Assembly: GCF_036227325.1 (NCBI RefSeq)
Contig: NZ_CP109467.1
Span: 3,100,001-3,164,000, forward strand
DNA: 64,000 nt
Reading direction: 5' to 3'
From: Streptomyces sp. NBC_01465
GTDB taxonomy: Bacteria; Actinomycetota; Actinomycetes; Streptomycetales; Streptomycetaceae
This document shows, one piece after another, positions 31,447 through 39,916 of this stretch. Positions within the stretch are counted from its first letter, which is position 1, and each line of letters begins with the position of its first letter. The notes beneath the pieces are model-generated. The model ran no database searches. It worked only from the letters and a program-made list of their open reading frames with translations, and had not been told where the DNA came from. Made by a program: the position numbers and the translations under genes.

Positions 31447-33252
31447 CTAGTAGGCAACCTCGTCGCAGAAGGGCGGCGTCCAGGCGGAGGCGCCGTACTT
31501 GTTGACCGCACGCAGCGAGATGCAGATCTGGTCGCCGGAGAACGGGCCGTTGATCGTGTAGCTGTTGCCACTGCTGGAGTAGGTGGTGTTGACGCTCTTC
31601 TTGGTGAATTGGCTCCCTTTGTTGGTGTAGTGGATGTCGTAGCGGGTCGCGCGGGCCACCGACGTCCAGGTCGCCTGGATCGGCATGTCGCACGAACCCA
31701 TGCAGCCGTGCACGTATTGAAACCCGTAGCTCTTCAAGGCGGGCGGCGCGGAGCCTGTGGACGTGCTGCCGCCCGAACTGGAGGAGCCGCCGCTGGTCGT
31801 ACCCGTGGAGCCGGAGGTCGAGCCGCCGGAGCTGGACGAGCCCGAGGAGCCGGTGGAGGACGACCCGCCGACCGTACCGCCGCCGGTCGTGGTGGTGCCC
31901 GAGCTCCCCGTGGGGGCCTTCGAACTCCCTCCGTCCGCCTTCTCCTTCGGCTTGGGCTTGGCCTTCGCCGTCTTGGACGGTGAACTGACCAGCCTGCTCG
32001 GGGAGTTGCTCACGTCGGGGCTCTGGCCCATGCTGCCCGGTGGCGTCTGGGCCTGCACTCCCCCACCGCCGTCGCTCCAGGGCTGGAGCACGGCCATCGT
32101 CCCTCCGCCGACGGTCAGCACGAGGACGAACGGCAGCGCGACGATCGTCCGGCGTCGGCGCGGGCGCTTGCCATGCTGTTCCTCCGTCACGGACCCTGCG
32201 GCCACCGCCCCGACCACCACGGGCGGCTCGGCACCTTCCGTACGCAGGCCGACCGTTGCCCGGTCCGCGGCCGCTTCCCGCAGCGGCTGCACCTCGGCGT
32301 CGAGCAGTCGGGCGGACTGTTGCGCGATGTGCGTGACCACGTCGGCGGGCAGCCACGCCCGGCCGTTCGGTGCCGGCACGACCCGCTCGGGATCCGCCAA
32401 CAGCTCGGCCACAGTGGGGCGTTGCTCAGGCTCCTTCGTCAGACACCGCGTGATGAGCGATCGGAGCGCGGCGTCACCGACCCCCTCCAGATCCGGCTCC
32501 TCGTGCACGATCTGGTACATCACGGAGTGCTGATTGCTCGCCCCGTGCCCGAACGGCATCCGCCCCGTCGCCGCGTACGCGAGCACACACCCGACCGTGA
32601 AGACGTCGCTCTCGATCCCGGCGCTCTTCCCGCGCACCTGCTCCGGCGACATGAAGCCGGGCGACCCGACGACCATCCCCGTGCTGGTCAGCAGCGACTG
32701 GACCGAAGTCTCCAGGGCCCGCGCGATCCCGAAGTCGATGACCTTCGTGCCGTCCACGGTCAGCATGACGTTCGACGGCTTCAGGTCGCGGTGCACGATC
32801 CCCGCGTCGTGGATGTCCTTCAGCGCGTGCAGCAGGCCGTCGGCGAGGGTGTGCAGCGAGTCGACGGGCAACGGCCCGTGCCGCCGTACGACTTGCTCCA
32901 GCGAGAGCCCGGGCACATAGCCCGTCGCCACCCACGGACGCTCCTCGCCGGGCCCGGAGTCGAGCACGGGCGCGGTGTAGCGGTCGGCGACCCGCCCCGC
33001 CGCCTCGATCTCCCGGCGGAACCGCGCCCGGAACCGCTCGTCGGACACGTGCTCTTCGTGGACCACCTTCACGGCGACGGTGCGGCCGCTGTCGGACCGG
33101 GCGAGATACACGCGCCCCATGCCGCCGGCTCCGAGCCGGCCGAGGAGCAGATACGGGCCGATGCGCGCCGGGTCGAAGGCGGTGAGGGGCTTTATCCCCC
33201 CGTCGACGTAATCCTCCTGCTCGCCGCGCCCGTCCCCGTTCGTACTGCTCAT
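31447..33252 (-). CDS. Membrane Ser/Thr protein kinase with extracytoplasmic Fn3-like domain
   Basis: A 601-residue eukaryotic-type kinase. The P-loop is LGAGGMGRVY (about residues 40-49), the Lys is in VAVKVV, the catalytic loop is HRDLKPSN, then DFGIA and MSPEQ. After the kinase (to about 300) and a juxtamembrane Arg-rich segment (KRPRRRRTI) comes one transmembrane helix (about 385-405), a long Ser/Gly/Thr linker (about 425-500), and an extracytoplasmic beta domain with four cysteines (HGCMGSC, DQICIS, PPFCDE) that resembles fibronectin type III. No PASTA repeats. The exterior domain is a probable sensor. Start ATG 33252 is 10 nt after a GGGGGAG site. Confidence 0.9.
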   Translation of the reverse strand: MSSTNGDGRGEQEDYVDGGIKPLTAFDPARIGPYLLLGRLGAGGMGRVYLARSDSGRTVAVKVVHEEHVSDERFRARFRREIEAAGRVADRYTAPVLDSGPGEERPWVATGYVPGLSLEQVVRRHGPLPVDSLHTLADGLLHALKDIHDAGIVHRDLKPSNVMLTVDGTKVIDFGIARALETSVQSLLTSTGMVVGSPGFMSPEQVRGKSAGIESDVFTVGCVLAYAATGRMPFGHGASNQHSVMYQIVHEEPDLEGVGDAALRSLITRCLTKEPEQRPTVAELLADPERVVPAPNGRAWLPADVVTHIAQQSARLLDAEVQPLREAAADRATVGLRTEGAEPPVVVGAVAAGSVTEEQHGKRPRRRRTIVALPFVLVLTVGGGTMAVLQPWSDGGGGVQAQTPPGSMGQSPDVSNSPSRLVSSPSKTAKAKPKPKEKADGGSSKAPTGSSGTTTTGGGTVGGSSSTGSSGSSSSGGSTSGSTGTTSGGSSSSGGSTSTGSAPPALKSYGFQYVHGCMGSCDMPIQATWTSVARATRYDIHYTNKGSQFTKKSVNTTYSSSGNSYTINGPFSGDQICISLRAVNKYGASAWTPPFCDEVAY

Positions 33253-33390
33253 GCCGGTATGGCTCCCCCGTGCTGGTCCTGCATGGTCATCAATGCAACG
33301 CCGTTGAGAATAGAGGCTGTTGATGCGCCCGGTGAAGGCGAGGACGCCCGGGGCGGCGGGGCCGGTTCTGCCGTGTGGCATGATCCCGGC

Positions 33391-34461
33391 GTGACGGCCA
33401 CGGGACGCGGGATACCCGCGCGATATCTGGAGGGGTTCGCCCCCATGCTGGCCGAAGTCTCCGCCACCGGACGCCGGCCCACCCGGGCCGAACTCACCGC
33501 CCTGCGCACGCTCGGCGCGGAGGCCGCCGGGGCGGGGTACTCGCTCCGCACCCTGGTCGGTGGGTGTCTCGCCGCCGCCCGGACCACCTGGCCCGCCTCC
33601 TCGGGGTCCGCCGACCGGGTGCTGGCCGCTATGGAGCACGCCGTCGACGCGCTGGCCGAAGGGTTCGAGCAGGCGCAGTACGTCGCCGTACGCCAGGACG
33701 AGGCCGCGCGGCGGCAGTTCATCGCGGATCTCCTGCACCGGGGCAGCGACGTGGGGCACCTCGCCGAGCGGGCCGAGCGGTTCGGGCTGCGCCTGTCGCA
33801 CGACCACGCGGTCGCGGTCGTCCAGGGCGCCGGCGCGCTCGACGAGCACTCCCCGGTCGCCCGCAGTGTCGAACTCGCCGTCCTCGGCCGTTTCGACGCG
33901 CGCGGCATTCTGCTCACCGCCAAGGACGGCCGGCTGGTCTGCATCGCGCCCGGGGATCAGGACGACGTTCTTGCGTACTTCGCCCAGCACGCGTGCGACG
34001 CAGACGCCGTCGCCGACGGTACGAAGGTCGCCGTCGGGCGGCCCCACCCCGGCGCGGGCGGCATCGCCCACAGCTACGAGGAAGCGCTCAACGCCCTCCA
34101 CCTCGCCGAACGCCTGGACCTGCCGGGCCCGGTGCTCCGGGCGGCCGACCTGCTGGTCTACCCCGTGCTCGCCCGTGACCGCGACGCGCTCGCCGACCTC
34201 GTGGAAAAAACGCTCGGGCCGCTGCAGGAGGCGCGTGGCGGGGCGCAGCCCTTCCTCGACACGCTCGCCGCGTACTTCAACACGGGGTGCGTCGCCGCGG
34301 AGGCTGCCCGCCGACTGGCCCTGAGCGTACGGGCGTTCACGTACCGCCTGGAGCGCATCGGGCAGCTCACCGGGGCCGATCCCTCGGACCCGGTGCACCG
34401 CTACACGCTGCAGACCGCGGTGATAGGGGCGCGGCTGCTGGACTGGCCGCTCCAGGCGTAG
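33391..34461 (+). CDS. PucR/CdaR family transcriptional regulator
   Basis: A 356-residue regulator. The C-terminal part has the PucR-type helix-turn-helix (LDTLAAYFNTGCVAAEAARRLALSVRAFTYRLERI), preceded by a GGDEF-like central domain (about residues 150-260) with GRPHPGAGGIAHSYEEALNAL. The N-terminal third is helical and unclassified. Start GTG 33391 follows a CATGAT -10-like sequence, so the mRNA may be leaderless; GTG 33373 is the other option. It diverges from the kinase gene and converges with the ALF-repeat gene. Such regulators typically control catabolic genes; the target is unknown. Confidence 0.8.
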   Translation: MTATGRGIPARYLEGFAPMLAEVSATGRRPTRAELTALRTLGAEAAGAGYSLRTLVGGCLAAARTTWPASSGSADRVLAAMEHAVDALAEGFEQAQYVAVRQDEAARRQFIADLLHRGSDVGHLAERAERFGLRLSHDHAVAVVQGAGALDEHSPVARSVELAVLGRFDARGILLTAKDGRLVCIAPGDQDDVLAYFAQHACDADAVADGTKVAVGRPHPGAGGIAHSYEEALNALHLAERLDLPGPVLRAADLLVYPVLARDRDALADLVEKTLGPLQEARGGAQPFLDTLAAYFNTGCVAAEAARRLALSVRAFTYRLERIGQLTGADPSDPVHRYTLQTAVIGARLLDWPLQA

Positions 34462-34464
34462 AGC

Positions 34465-35226
34465 CTAGGCGTCGACCTCGTACTGGCCGACCTCGAGGAA
34501 GTAGCGCACATCGGCTGCGGTGCCGTCCAGGGCCTTGCTGGCTGCGGCGCGCAGGGCGTCGCTGATGCCGGGCCTGGCCAGGATCTTGCCGACCGCAACG
34601 CGGTCGTCCTCGGCCTGGGCGATCGGCAAGGCCGTGTCGAAGAAGTACCGGACCGCCTCGGGCGTACCGGCGTCCAGCGCCTCCTGCGCCTTCTCGAACA
34701 CCGCCCTGCCCGTCTTCGGATCCCCGATGATCCGGGCGATCGCAACCTTGTCGTCCTCGAACTGGGCTGCGGGCAGAGCCGTGTCGAAGAAGTACCGAAC
34801 CGCCTCGGGCGTACCGGCATCCAGCGCCTCCTGCGCCTTCTCGAACACCGCCCTGCCCGTCTTGGGATCCCCGATGATCCGGGCGATCTCGACCTGGTCG
34901 TCCTCGAACTGGGCTATCGCGCGGCCCGTCTTCAGGAAGTAGAGGGCAGCCTCACGCGTGCCGGCATCCAGCGCCGCGGACGCCGCCTCGGTCACTCCCC
35001 TGCCTGTCTTCGGGTCTGCCAGGACCCGGGCGATCGCCACACTGAGGTCCTCGTCCGACATCGAGTCGTACGGCGATCCCGGGTCGTCGTCCGAGGCCAC
35101 GGTCGCGGTCGCGGCGACGGACGTGGCCGCCGATGCCGTACCGGCCGCGAAGGACGGTGTGGCGAGCAGCAGGGCCGGCGCCAGCGCTCCTGCGGACACG
35201 GCCAGCGCCGCGCGGGTCAATCTCAT
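34465..35226 (-). CDS. Secreted ALF-repeat protein
   Basis: A 253-residue protein with a Sec signal peptide (MRLTRAALAVSAGAL..., cleavage near SFA at about 28) and an acidic start to the mature chain. The rest is a tandem array of about 49-residue helical ALF repeats with the pattern ARIIGDPKTGRAVFEKAQ...ALDAGT.EAVRYFFDTA; two copies are almost identical. ALF repeats occur in streptomycete surface and secreted proteins, and some resemble the C-termini of toxin-like proteins; the binding partner is unknown. The ATG at 35226 was chosen for the signal peptide over the longer frame. Confidence 0.85.
   Translation of the reverse strand: MRLTRAALAVSAGALAPALLLATPSFAAGTASAATSVAATATVASDDDPGSPYDSMSDEDLSVAIARVLADPKTGRGVTEAASAALDAGTREAALYFLKTGRAIAQFEDDQVEIARIIGDPKTGRAVFEKAQEALDAGTPEAVRYFFDTALPAAQFEDDKVAIARIIGDPKTGRAVFEKAQEALDAGTPEAVRYFFDTALPIAQAEDDRVAVGKILARPGISDALRAAASKALDGTAADVRYFLEVGQYEVDA
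34612..34905 (-). repeat. Two 147-bp near-identical ALF repeats
   Basis: Units 34759-34905 and 34612-34758 encode 49-residue repeats that differ at about five positions (EDDQVEIARI versus EDDKVAIARI; LPAAQF versus LPIAQA). The DNA copies keep near identity, implying recent duplication or gene conversion. Confidence 0.8.
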
Positions 35227-35469
35227 GGGGAACCTGCCTCGGGTCGGGAAGTCGGCTGTCATGCGTGCACGCGGACAGCCTCAAGAAACCCAGCAGCCCC
35301 CCGCTCCGGCGATCTTCCCAAGGATCACTCTCCACCTCAGTGCCCGAACCCGGCAGACTTCCGGACCCGTACGTTGCCGGTCGCATGAAGAACATCAGGA
35401 ACGCAACTCCGACAGGCAAGGGGCGGGCCAAAAGGCGTCCGAAGAACGGCAGTTGGCTAGTCTCCGCGT

Positions 35470-36225
35470 ATGACCGAACCTTCTGAATTCGGCACGGTAC
35501 TTGCGCGGCTGCTGGCCCACAGGGCCCTCGGTGCAGGGGAGTTGGCCGAGCGTGCGGGGGTGGCCGCGGACGGCCTCCGGGCCGTGCTCGCGGGCGCACA
35601 CCCCGGCGAGGAGATCCTGCGGCGGCTCGCGCCCGCCCTCGGGTTCCACACCGCCGATCTCTTCATTCTCGCGGGGTTGGATGTCCCAGACGACCTTGCG
35701 CCGTTGGATGCCGGAGCCAACCAGTGGGCCTCGGACATCGTGATGGACGGGGTCCGCCTCCCGACGGCAGGGCGGCACGAACTCCTCCGATTCGTCCGGT
35801 CGCTACCGCAGGAGGACCGCCCTGCACCCTTCGCCCCGGACCAGTACCAACCCTTCTCCGACAGTCCGGGGGCTCGGATCATCCGCATGGCCTGGTACCG
35901 CAATCTGCGCAGGTCCGGCCTGGCGCACGCCATGGGGATCGTGACACCCACGTACCTGTCGACCTCGACCTACGGCGGGATCGGCGCGGACCGCCAGGAG
36001 CTCACGCCCCGCCTGGTGACGGACTTCGCCGCCCTGCTGGGGTTCGACGCCGCCGAACTGGCCGTGCTGTCCGGTGTCTTGATGCCGGAGCCACCCCCGC
36101 CCCCTACCCCGAAGGCTGTGGACGCCGCAGCCCTGCTCTGGGCGGCCCGCAGCCTGTCCGCCGCCCAGGCGGAGAGCGTCGCCGGGCTGGCGCGCTCCTG
36201 GCGCACCGAGCCCCGTGACGAGTAG
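35470..36225 (+). CDS. HTH DNA-binding protein of unknown role
   Basis: A 251-residue soluble protein. The N-terminal 60 residues (LARLLAHRALGAGELAERAGVAADGLRAVLAG) look like an XRE/HTH domain and an analogous second helical segment follows the middle (TDFAALLGFDAAELAVLSGV). It diverges from the ALF-repeat gene across 243 bp. A TAGTCT element 9 nt before the ATG suggests a leaderless transcript. Family unnamed. Confidence 0.7.
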   Translation: MTEPSEFGTVLARLLAHRALGAGELAERAGVAADGLRAVLAGAHPGEEILRRLAPALGFHTADLFILAGLDVPDDLAPLDAGANQWASDIVMDGVRLPTAGRHELLRFVRSLPQEDRPAPFAPDQYQPFSDSPGARIIRMAWYRNLRRSGLAHAMGIVTPTYLSTSTYGGIGADRQELTPRLVTDFAALLGFDAAELAVLSGVLMPEPPPPPTPKAVDAAALLWAARSLSAAQAESVAGLARSWRTEPRDE

Positions 36226-36303
36226 CGGCTCAACCTGCCCGATGAGTTCCGGGCGGGCTCGCGGTCCCCACTGCGTACCGACCGCGAGTGGAAGACGGAC
36301 GCC

Positions 36304-36807
36304 ATGATTCCCACCACCGAACTCGACCCCCGCTACAGCGACGAGAAAGCCGCACCCACCCCCTGGCCGGAGGCCCTCGCCCGCCTCGCCGCGGCCGAGC
36401 TCTACTGGCTGACGACCGTACGGCCCGACGGGCGGCCCCACGTCACCCCGCTCATCGCCGTCTGGCTCGACGGCGCGCTGCACTTCTGCACCGGGGTGGA
36501 GGAGCGCAAGACCGTCCATCTGACCGGCAATCCGCACTGCGTGCTCACCACCGGGAGCAACGCCCTCGGCGAGGGGCTCGACCTGGTCGTCGAGGGTGCG
36601 GCCACGGTGCTGGGCGACGACGCGGAGCTGCGGCGGCTGGCCGCCGCGTACGTGGACAAGTACGGGGACGCGTGGACCTTCGACGTGCGCGACGGAACCT
36701 TCTTCAACCAGGAGAACCGCTGCGTGGTCTACCGCGTCGCCCCCACCACCGCCTTCGGCTTCGGGAAGGGGACGTACTCCCAGACCCGGTGGACCTTCGA
36801 CCGCTAG
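36304..36807 (+). CDS. Pyridoxamine 5'-phosphate oxidase-like flavin-binding protein
   Basis: A 167-residue split-barrel protein of the PNPOx-like superfamily (ELYWLTTVRPDGRPHVTPL, LHFCTGVEERKTVHL, NPHCVLTTGSN). The fold binds FMN or F420; residues do not fit true PdxH, and F420-dependent or FMN-dependent reductase activity is possible. Followed immediately by the MITE at 36814. Confidence 0.85.
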   Translation: MIPTTELDPRYSDEKAAPTPWPEALARLAAAELYWLTTVRPDGRPHVTPLIAVWLDGALHFCTGVEERKTVHLTGNPHCVLTTGSNALGEGLDLVVEGAATVLGDDAELRRLAAAYVDKYGDAWTFDVRDGTFFNQENRCVVYRVAPTTAFGFGKGTYSQTRWTFDR

Positions 36808-36813
36808 ACCCGG

Positions 36814-37006
36814 CTAGGGGGTGTCCGGCGGATCAGGTCGCCCTTGCTGGGCGTTGAGCTCTCGCTGCGGGTGAGCGGTGGTCTGGTGCGTGCAGCTGCA
36901 AGGCGGAGGAGGGAAGCAACGCGGAGCGTTGTTGACCGACGACAACGCGGCAGATGTGCGTGCCAGACCGGCGCGACCGCGGCATGATCCGCCGGACACC
37001 CCCTAG
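36814..37006. mobile_element. 193-bp MITE-like element with perfect 22-bp terminal inverted repeats
   Basis: The ends 36814-36835 and 36985-37006 are perfect 22-bp inverted repeats beginning CTAGGGGGTGTCCGGCGG. The interior has no gene but contains a smaller palindrome (CAACGCgGAGCGTTG type) and GGTCTGG/CCAGACC arms. The end sequence GGGTGTCCGGCGGATCA is familiar as a dispersed repeat in Streptomyces genomes, so I read it as a non-autonomous miniature element. It lies between the stop codons of the flavoprotein and a convergent LysR gene and could fold as a bidirectional terminator. The right end contributes the LysR stop codon. Confidence 0.8.
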
Positions 37007-37845
37007 GCCTCCTTCGCCACGGCCTCCTTCGCCACGGCCTCCGCGACGCGCACCAGCGCCGCCGTCGCCGTCGAGCGCGACTGCTGCGGCCAGGCGATCG
37101 ACAGGACCGCCGGCGGGGCGTCCGTGACCGGGCGGTAGACCACGCCCGGGCGCGGGTAGCGCGTGGCCACCGAGGCGGGGAGCAGGGCCGTGACGTCGCC
37201 CAGGCCCACCAGAGTGAGCAGTTGGGACAGGTCGCGGCCCTGGCGGCGTGTCCCCTCGATGAACTGGGACACGGTGTCGTGCGTCAGGCCCAGGTCGGTG
37301 ACCGTCACCTCGTCCCTGAGGGACAGGGGGTGGTCTGCCGCGAGGGCCACCACGCGTGACTCGGCGACCAGGGGCTCGCAGTCCAGGCTCGTACGGTCGA
37401 ACGGTTCGTGGACCAGCGCCGCGTCCGCCTCGCCCTCGCGCAGGAGGCGGGCCTGTTCGTGCCAGGCGCAGAGCCGGATCGCGACCGGCAGGGCATCGGG
37501 CTCCTTCGCGTACCGCGCCAGCATCGGCTCCAGGAGCCCCGCGTCGCCGTCGGCCTTGACCGCCAGCACCAGCTTCGGCTCCGTGGCGGCGGCGCGCTGG
37601 GCCCGGCGGCCCGCCGCCTGGAGGGCGTCCAGTGCGATCCGCGCCTCCGCGAGGAGCACTGCGCCGGCCGGGGTCAGTGTCACGCTGTGCGTCGTCCGCT
37701 CGAAGAGGGAGACGCCGAGTTCCGTCTCCAGCTGGCGGATCGCCCGGGAGAGCGGCGGCGAGGAGATGCCGAGGCGTTCGGCGGCGCGGGTGAAGTTGAG
37801 TTCCTCTGCTACCGCTACGAAGTAGCGCAGCGGGCGGGATTCCAT
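37003..37845 (-). CDS. LysR family transcriptional regulator (stop codon inside the MITE)
   Basis: A 280-residue LTTR: MESRPLRYFVAVAEELNFTRAAERLGISSPPLSRAIRQLE is read across the HTH, and the effector domain follows (LVLAVKADGDAGLLEPM...). The stop TAG at 37003-37005 falls in the terminal CTAG of the MITE, and the last residues are a tandem AVAKEAVAKEA, so the element apparently inserted at the 3' end and replaced the original terminus. A GAGGGGG site precedes the ATG at 37845 with a GTG one codon earlier. It is divergent from the NmrA-like gene, its likely target. Confidence 0.9.
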   Translation of the reverse strand: MESRPLRYFVAVAEELNFTRAAERLGISSPPLSRAIRQLETELGVSLFERTTHSVTLTPAGAVLLAEARIALDALQAAGRRAQRAAATEPKLVLAVKADGDAGLLEPMLARYAKEPDALPVAIRLCAWHEQARLLREGEADAALVHEPFDRTSLDCEPLVAESRVVALAADHPLSLRDEVTVTDLGLTHDTVSQFIEGTRRQGRDLSQLLTLVGLGDVTALLPASVATRYPRPGVVYRPVTDAPPAVLSIAWPQQSRSTATAALVRVAEAVAKEAVAKEA

Positions 37846-37968
37846 CACGATGCCCCCTCGGTATTGCTCTGAGGGTAACAAGCCGGAGCGAATCGGACCT
37901 TCAGTTCCGGTCCGCGCGGTCGCAGGCTCGGTCATGTCATCCCGGCCTCCCTCTCTCTGGAGTTCTTC

Positions 37969-38859
37969 ATGATCGTCGTCACCACGCCCACCGGTCAGAT
38001 CGGCCGCGAGGTTCTCAACGGCCTCCTCGCCGCCCCGGACCACACCGGAGGCATCCGCGTCATCGCCCGCGACCCCGACCGGCTGCCCGCCCGCGTACGC
38101 GAACGCGTCGAGGTCGTACGGGGATCGCACGCCGATCCCGCCACCCTGAAGGAGGCCTGCGAAGGCGCGGACCGCGTGTTCTGGCTCGTGCCTCCCTCCA
38201 ACCAAGTCCCCAGCATCGAGGGCCACTTCCGCGCCTTCACCGACCCCCTCCGCGAGGTGATCGCCGACCAGGGCATCGCGCGCGTCGTCAGCGTCTCCAC
38301 CCTCGGGCGGGGCGTCGCCAAGAATGCCGGGCTCATCTCGGCGTCGCTCGCCATGGACGAAGGGATCATGGCGACGGGCGTGCACTACCGCGCGCTGTGC
38401 CCGCCGTTCCTGATGGAGAACCTGCTGCGCCAGACCGAGCCCATCCGTACCGCAGGAGTGATCTCCCTGTCGGCCGAGGAGGACCGCGTCCTGCGCACCT
38501 GCGCCACCCGCGACATCGGCGCCGAGGCGGCCCGGCTGCTGCTCGACGCCACCTGGACCGGGCAGGCCGACGTCCCGACGGTCGGGCCCGACGACCTGTC
38601 CCCCGCGGGCATGGCGGCGGTCATCGGCGAGGTGCTCGGCCGTACGGTGCGCATGCAGCGGTCCACCAGCGCCGAGGACAAGGCGATGATGCTGCGCTAC
38701 GGCGCGAGCGAGGCCTGGGCGCAGGGGCTGGCCGACATGGTGGACGCCCTCGACGAACAGGGCTTCTACGGAGCCGTCGCCCCGAGCACACCCGACGTCG
38801 CGCCCACCGGATTCCGCCAGTGGTGCGAGGAGGTGCTCAGGCCGGCCGTCGCCCGCTAG
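37969..38859 (+). CDS. NmrA/azoreductase-like NAD(P)-binding protein (atypical SDR)
   Basis: A 296-residue Rossmann protein: nucleotide-binding TPTGQIGREVLNGL at the N-terminus, VFWLVPPSNQVPS and RVVSVSTLGRG later. The family includes NADPH-sensing regulators and quinone/azo reductases; which applies is not visible. The ATG has a CTGGAG site at 6 nt. Divergent from the LysR gene, with 123 bp between; convergent with a glycosyltransferase-like gene whose stop codon overlaps by 4 bp. Confidence 0.87.
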   Translation: MIVVTTPTGQIGREVLNGLLAAPDHTGGIRVIARDPDRLPARVRERVEVVRGSHADPATLKEACEGADRVFWLVPPSNQVPSIEGHFRAFTDPLREVIADQGIARVVSVSTLGRGVAKNAGLISASLAMDEGIMATGVHYRALCPPFLMENLLRQTEPIRTAGVISLSAEEDRVLRTCATRDIGAEAARLLLDATWTGQADVPTVGPDDLSPAGMAAVIGEVLGRTVRMQRSTSAEDKAMMLRYGASEAWAQGLADMVDALDEQGFYGAVAPSTPDVAPTGFRQWCEEVLRPAVAR

Positions 38860-39908
38860 GGAGTCATCGGCGCCAGGTGCTGTACGTCGCGCGCCGTGCC
38901 CGTGACCCCCGACAGGAACCCCTGCGCCCGCGGGGACGCGGTCTCCGTCAGCCAGCTGGGGTCGATGCCGCAGACCGCGATCTTCACCCGCGTCCCGGCG
39001 AGCGCCAGCGGGAGCGTGTGGACCACCGTCGAGGGGAAGCTCAGGACCGTGTGGCCGATCGGGCCCCGGCGGGCGATCAGCTCCAGAGGCAGATCGGGGC
39101 GGACGATCTCCAGGCCCGTCTCCGCGTGCAACCGGTGGAGTTTCTCCGTGGACTCGCGGCGGTGCGCGAAATAGCGCGTCGCGTTGTGGGTGCGCGCCAG
39201 GGTGCGGACCGCCGCGATGTAACTCTCCACGTCCACCACCCCCGTCTCGACGAGTGACGTGCCGACCAGGTCCGCGGTGCGCGTGATGCGCGGCGGGCCG
39301 AAGCGGGCGCGCGTCCACGCGAAGTCATTGTGGGTGGTGCGGAGTTGGGGCGGCGCGTCCGACAACGGCATCGAGCTGAACACCTCGACGCTGCGGCGCG
39401 CGGACGGGGTGAGACGGCGGCGGGCGGCGGACGCGGTGGGGGCGAACAGGAGGTCGCGAGGGCCGCGGCGGCCCTTGCGGTGCCAGCGCGTCAGGGGCTG
39501 CTTGGCGGCCAGTTGGGCCAGGAACTCCATCGTCGCCGTACCGTCGTCGACCACGACCAGGTCACGGGCCCGCGTGATGGCGAGGAGGAGCTGTACGTAG
39601 CGCGAGAACGGGTCGCCGATCACGATCCGGCGGGCCCTGCGCAGCAGCGGGGTGAGCGAAGCGATTGTGTGGAACGGTGCCGCCGCCCCGCCACGCGCCT
39701 CCTCCCAGCGCACCGACAGGCCCTCGCCGCGGGCCAGTTCCGCCATCCGGCGCAGCTGGCCGCGCGACATGGGGTCGAGCGGTGAGAGGACGACCACGGT
39801 CAGATCTTCTGCGTGCGTGGTGTTCGTGTGCGCCCATTCCAGGAGGTTGAGCAGCTGGACGGGGCTTTCGACGAAGGCGAGCGTGGTGGGGGCAGCAGCT
39901 CGTTTCAT
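38856..39908 (-). CDS. Sialyltransferase-like glycosyltransferase (GT52-like fold)
   Basis: A 350-residue protein: PTTLAFVESPVQLLNLLEWA at the N-terminus, the acidic DDGTATMEFL motif, and VLSFPSTVVHTLPLAL near the C-terminus. The D-D-G plus Ser/Thr-containing C-terminal motif is the pattern of bacterial sialyltransferase/polysialyltransferase GT-B enzymes that use CMP-nonulosonic acid. It is the last gene of the minus-strand operon DUF6716 - neuA/HAD - neuB, 8 nt after neuB, which supports use of the sugar made by those enzymes. Acceptor and linkage are unknown. Confidence 0.75.
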   Translation of the reverse strand: MKRAAAPTTLAFVESPVQLLNLLEWAHTNTTHAEDLTVVVLSPLDPMSRGQLRRMAELARGEGLSVRWEEARGGAAAPFHTIASLTPLLRRARRIVIGDPFSRYVQLLLAITRARDLVVVDDGTATMEFLAQLAAKQPLTRWHRKGRRGPRDLLFAPTASAARRRLTPSARRSVEVFSSMPLSDAPPQLRTTHNDFAWTRARFGPPRITRTADLVGTSLVETGVVDVESYIAAVRTLARTHNATRYFAHRRESTEKLHRLHAETGLEIVRPDLPLELIARRGPIGHTVLSFPSTVVHTLPLALAGTRVKIAVCGIDPSWLTETASPRAQGFLSGVTGTARDVQHLAPMTP

Positions 39909-39916
39909 GAGGTGGA

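Noticed and set aside
34612..34905. Tandem 147-bp repeats considered as a CRISPR or VNTR
   Set aside because: The repeats are in-frame ALF protein repeats, too long and without spacers.
36814..37006. Element considered as a complete insertion sequence or an attachment site
   Set aside because: 193 bp is too short for a transposase and no coding frame is present; no tRNA or integrase nearby. MITE-like is the better reading.
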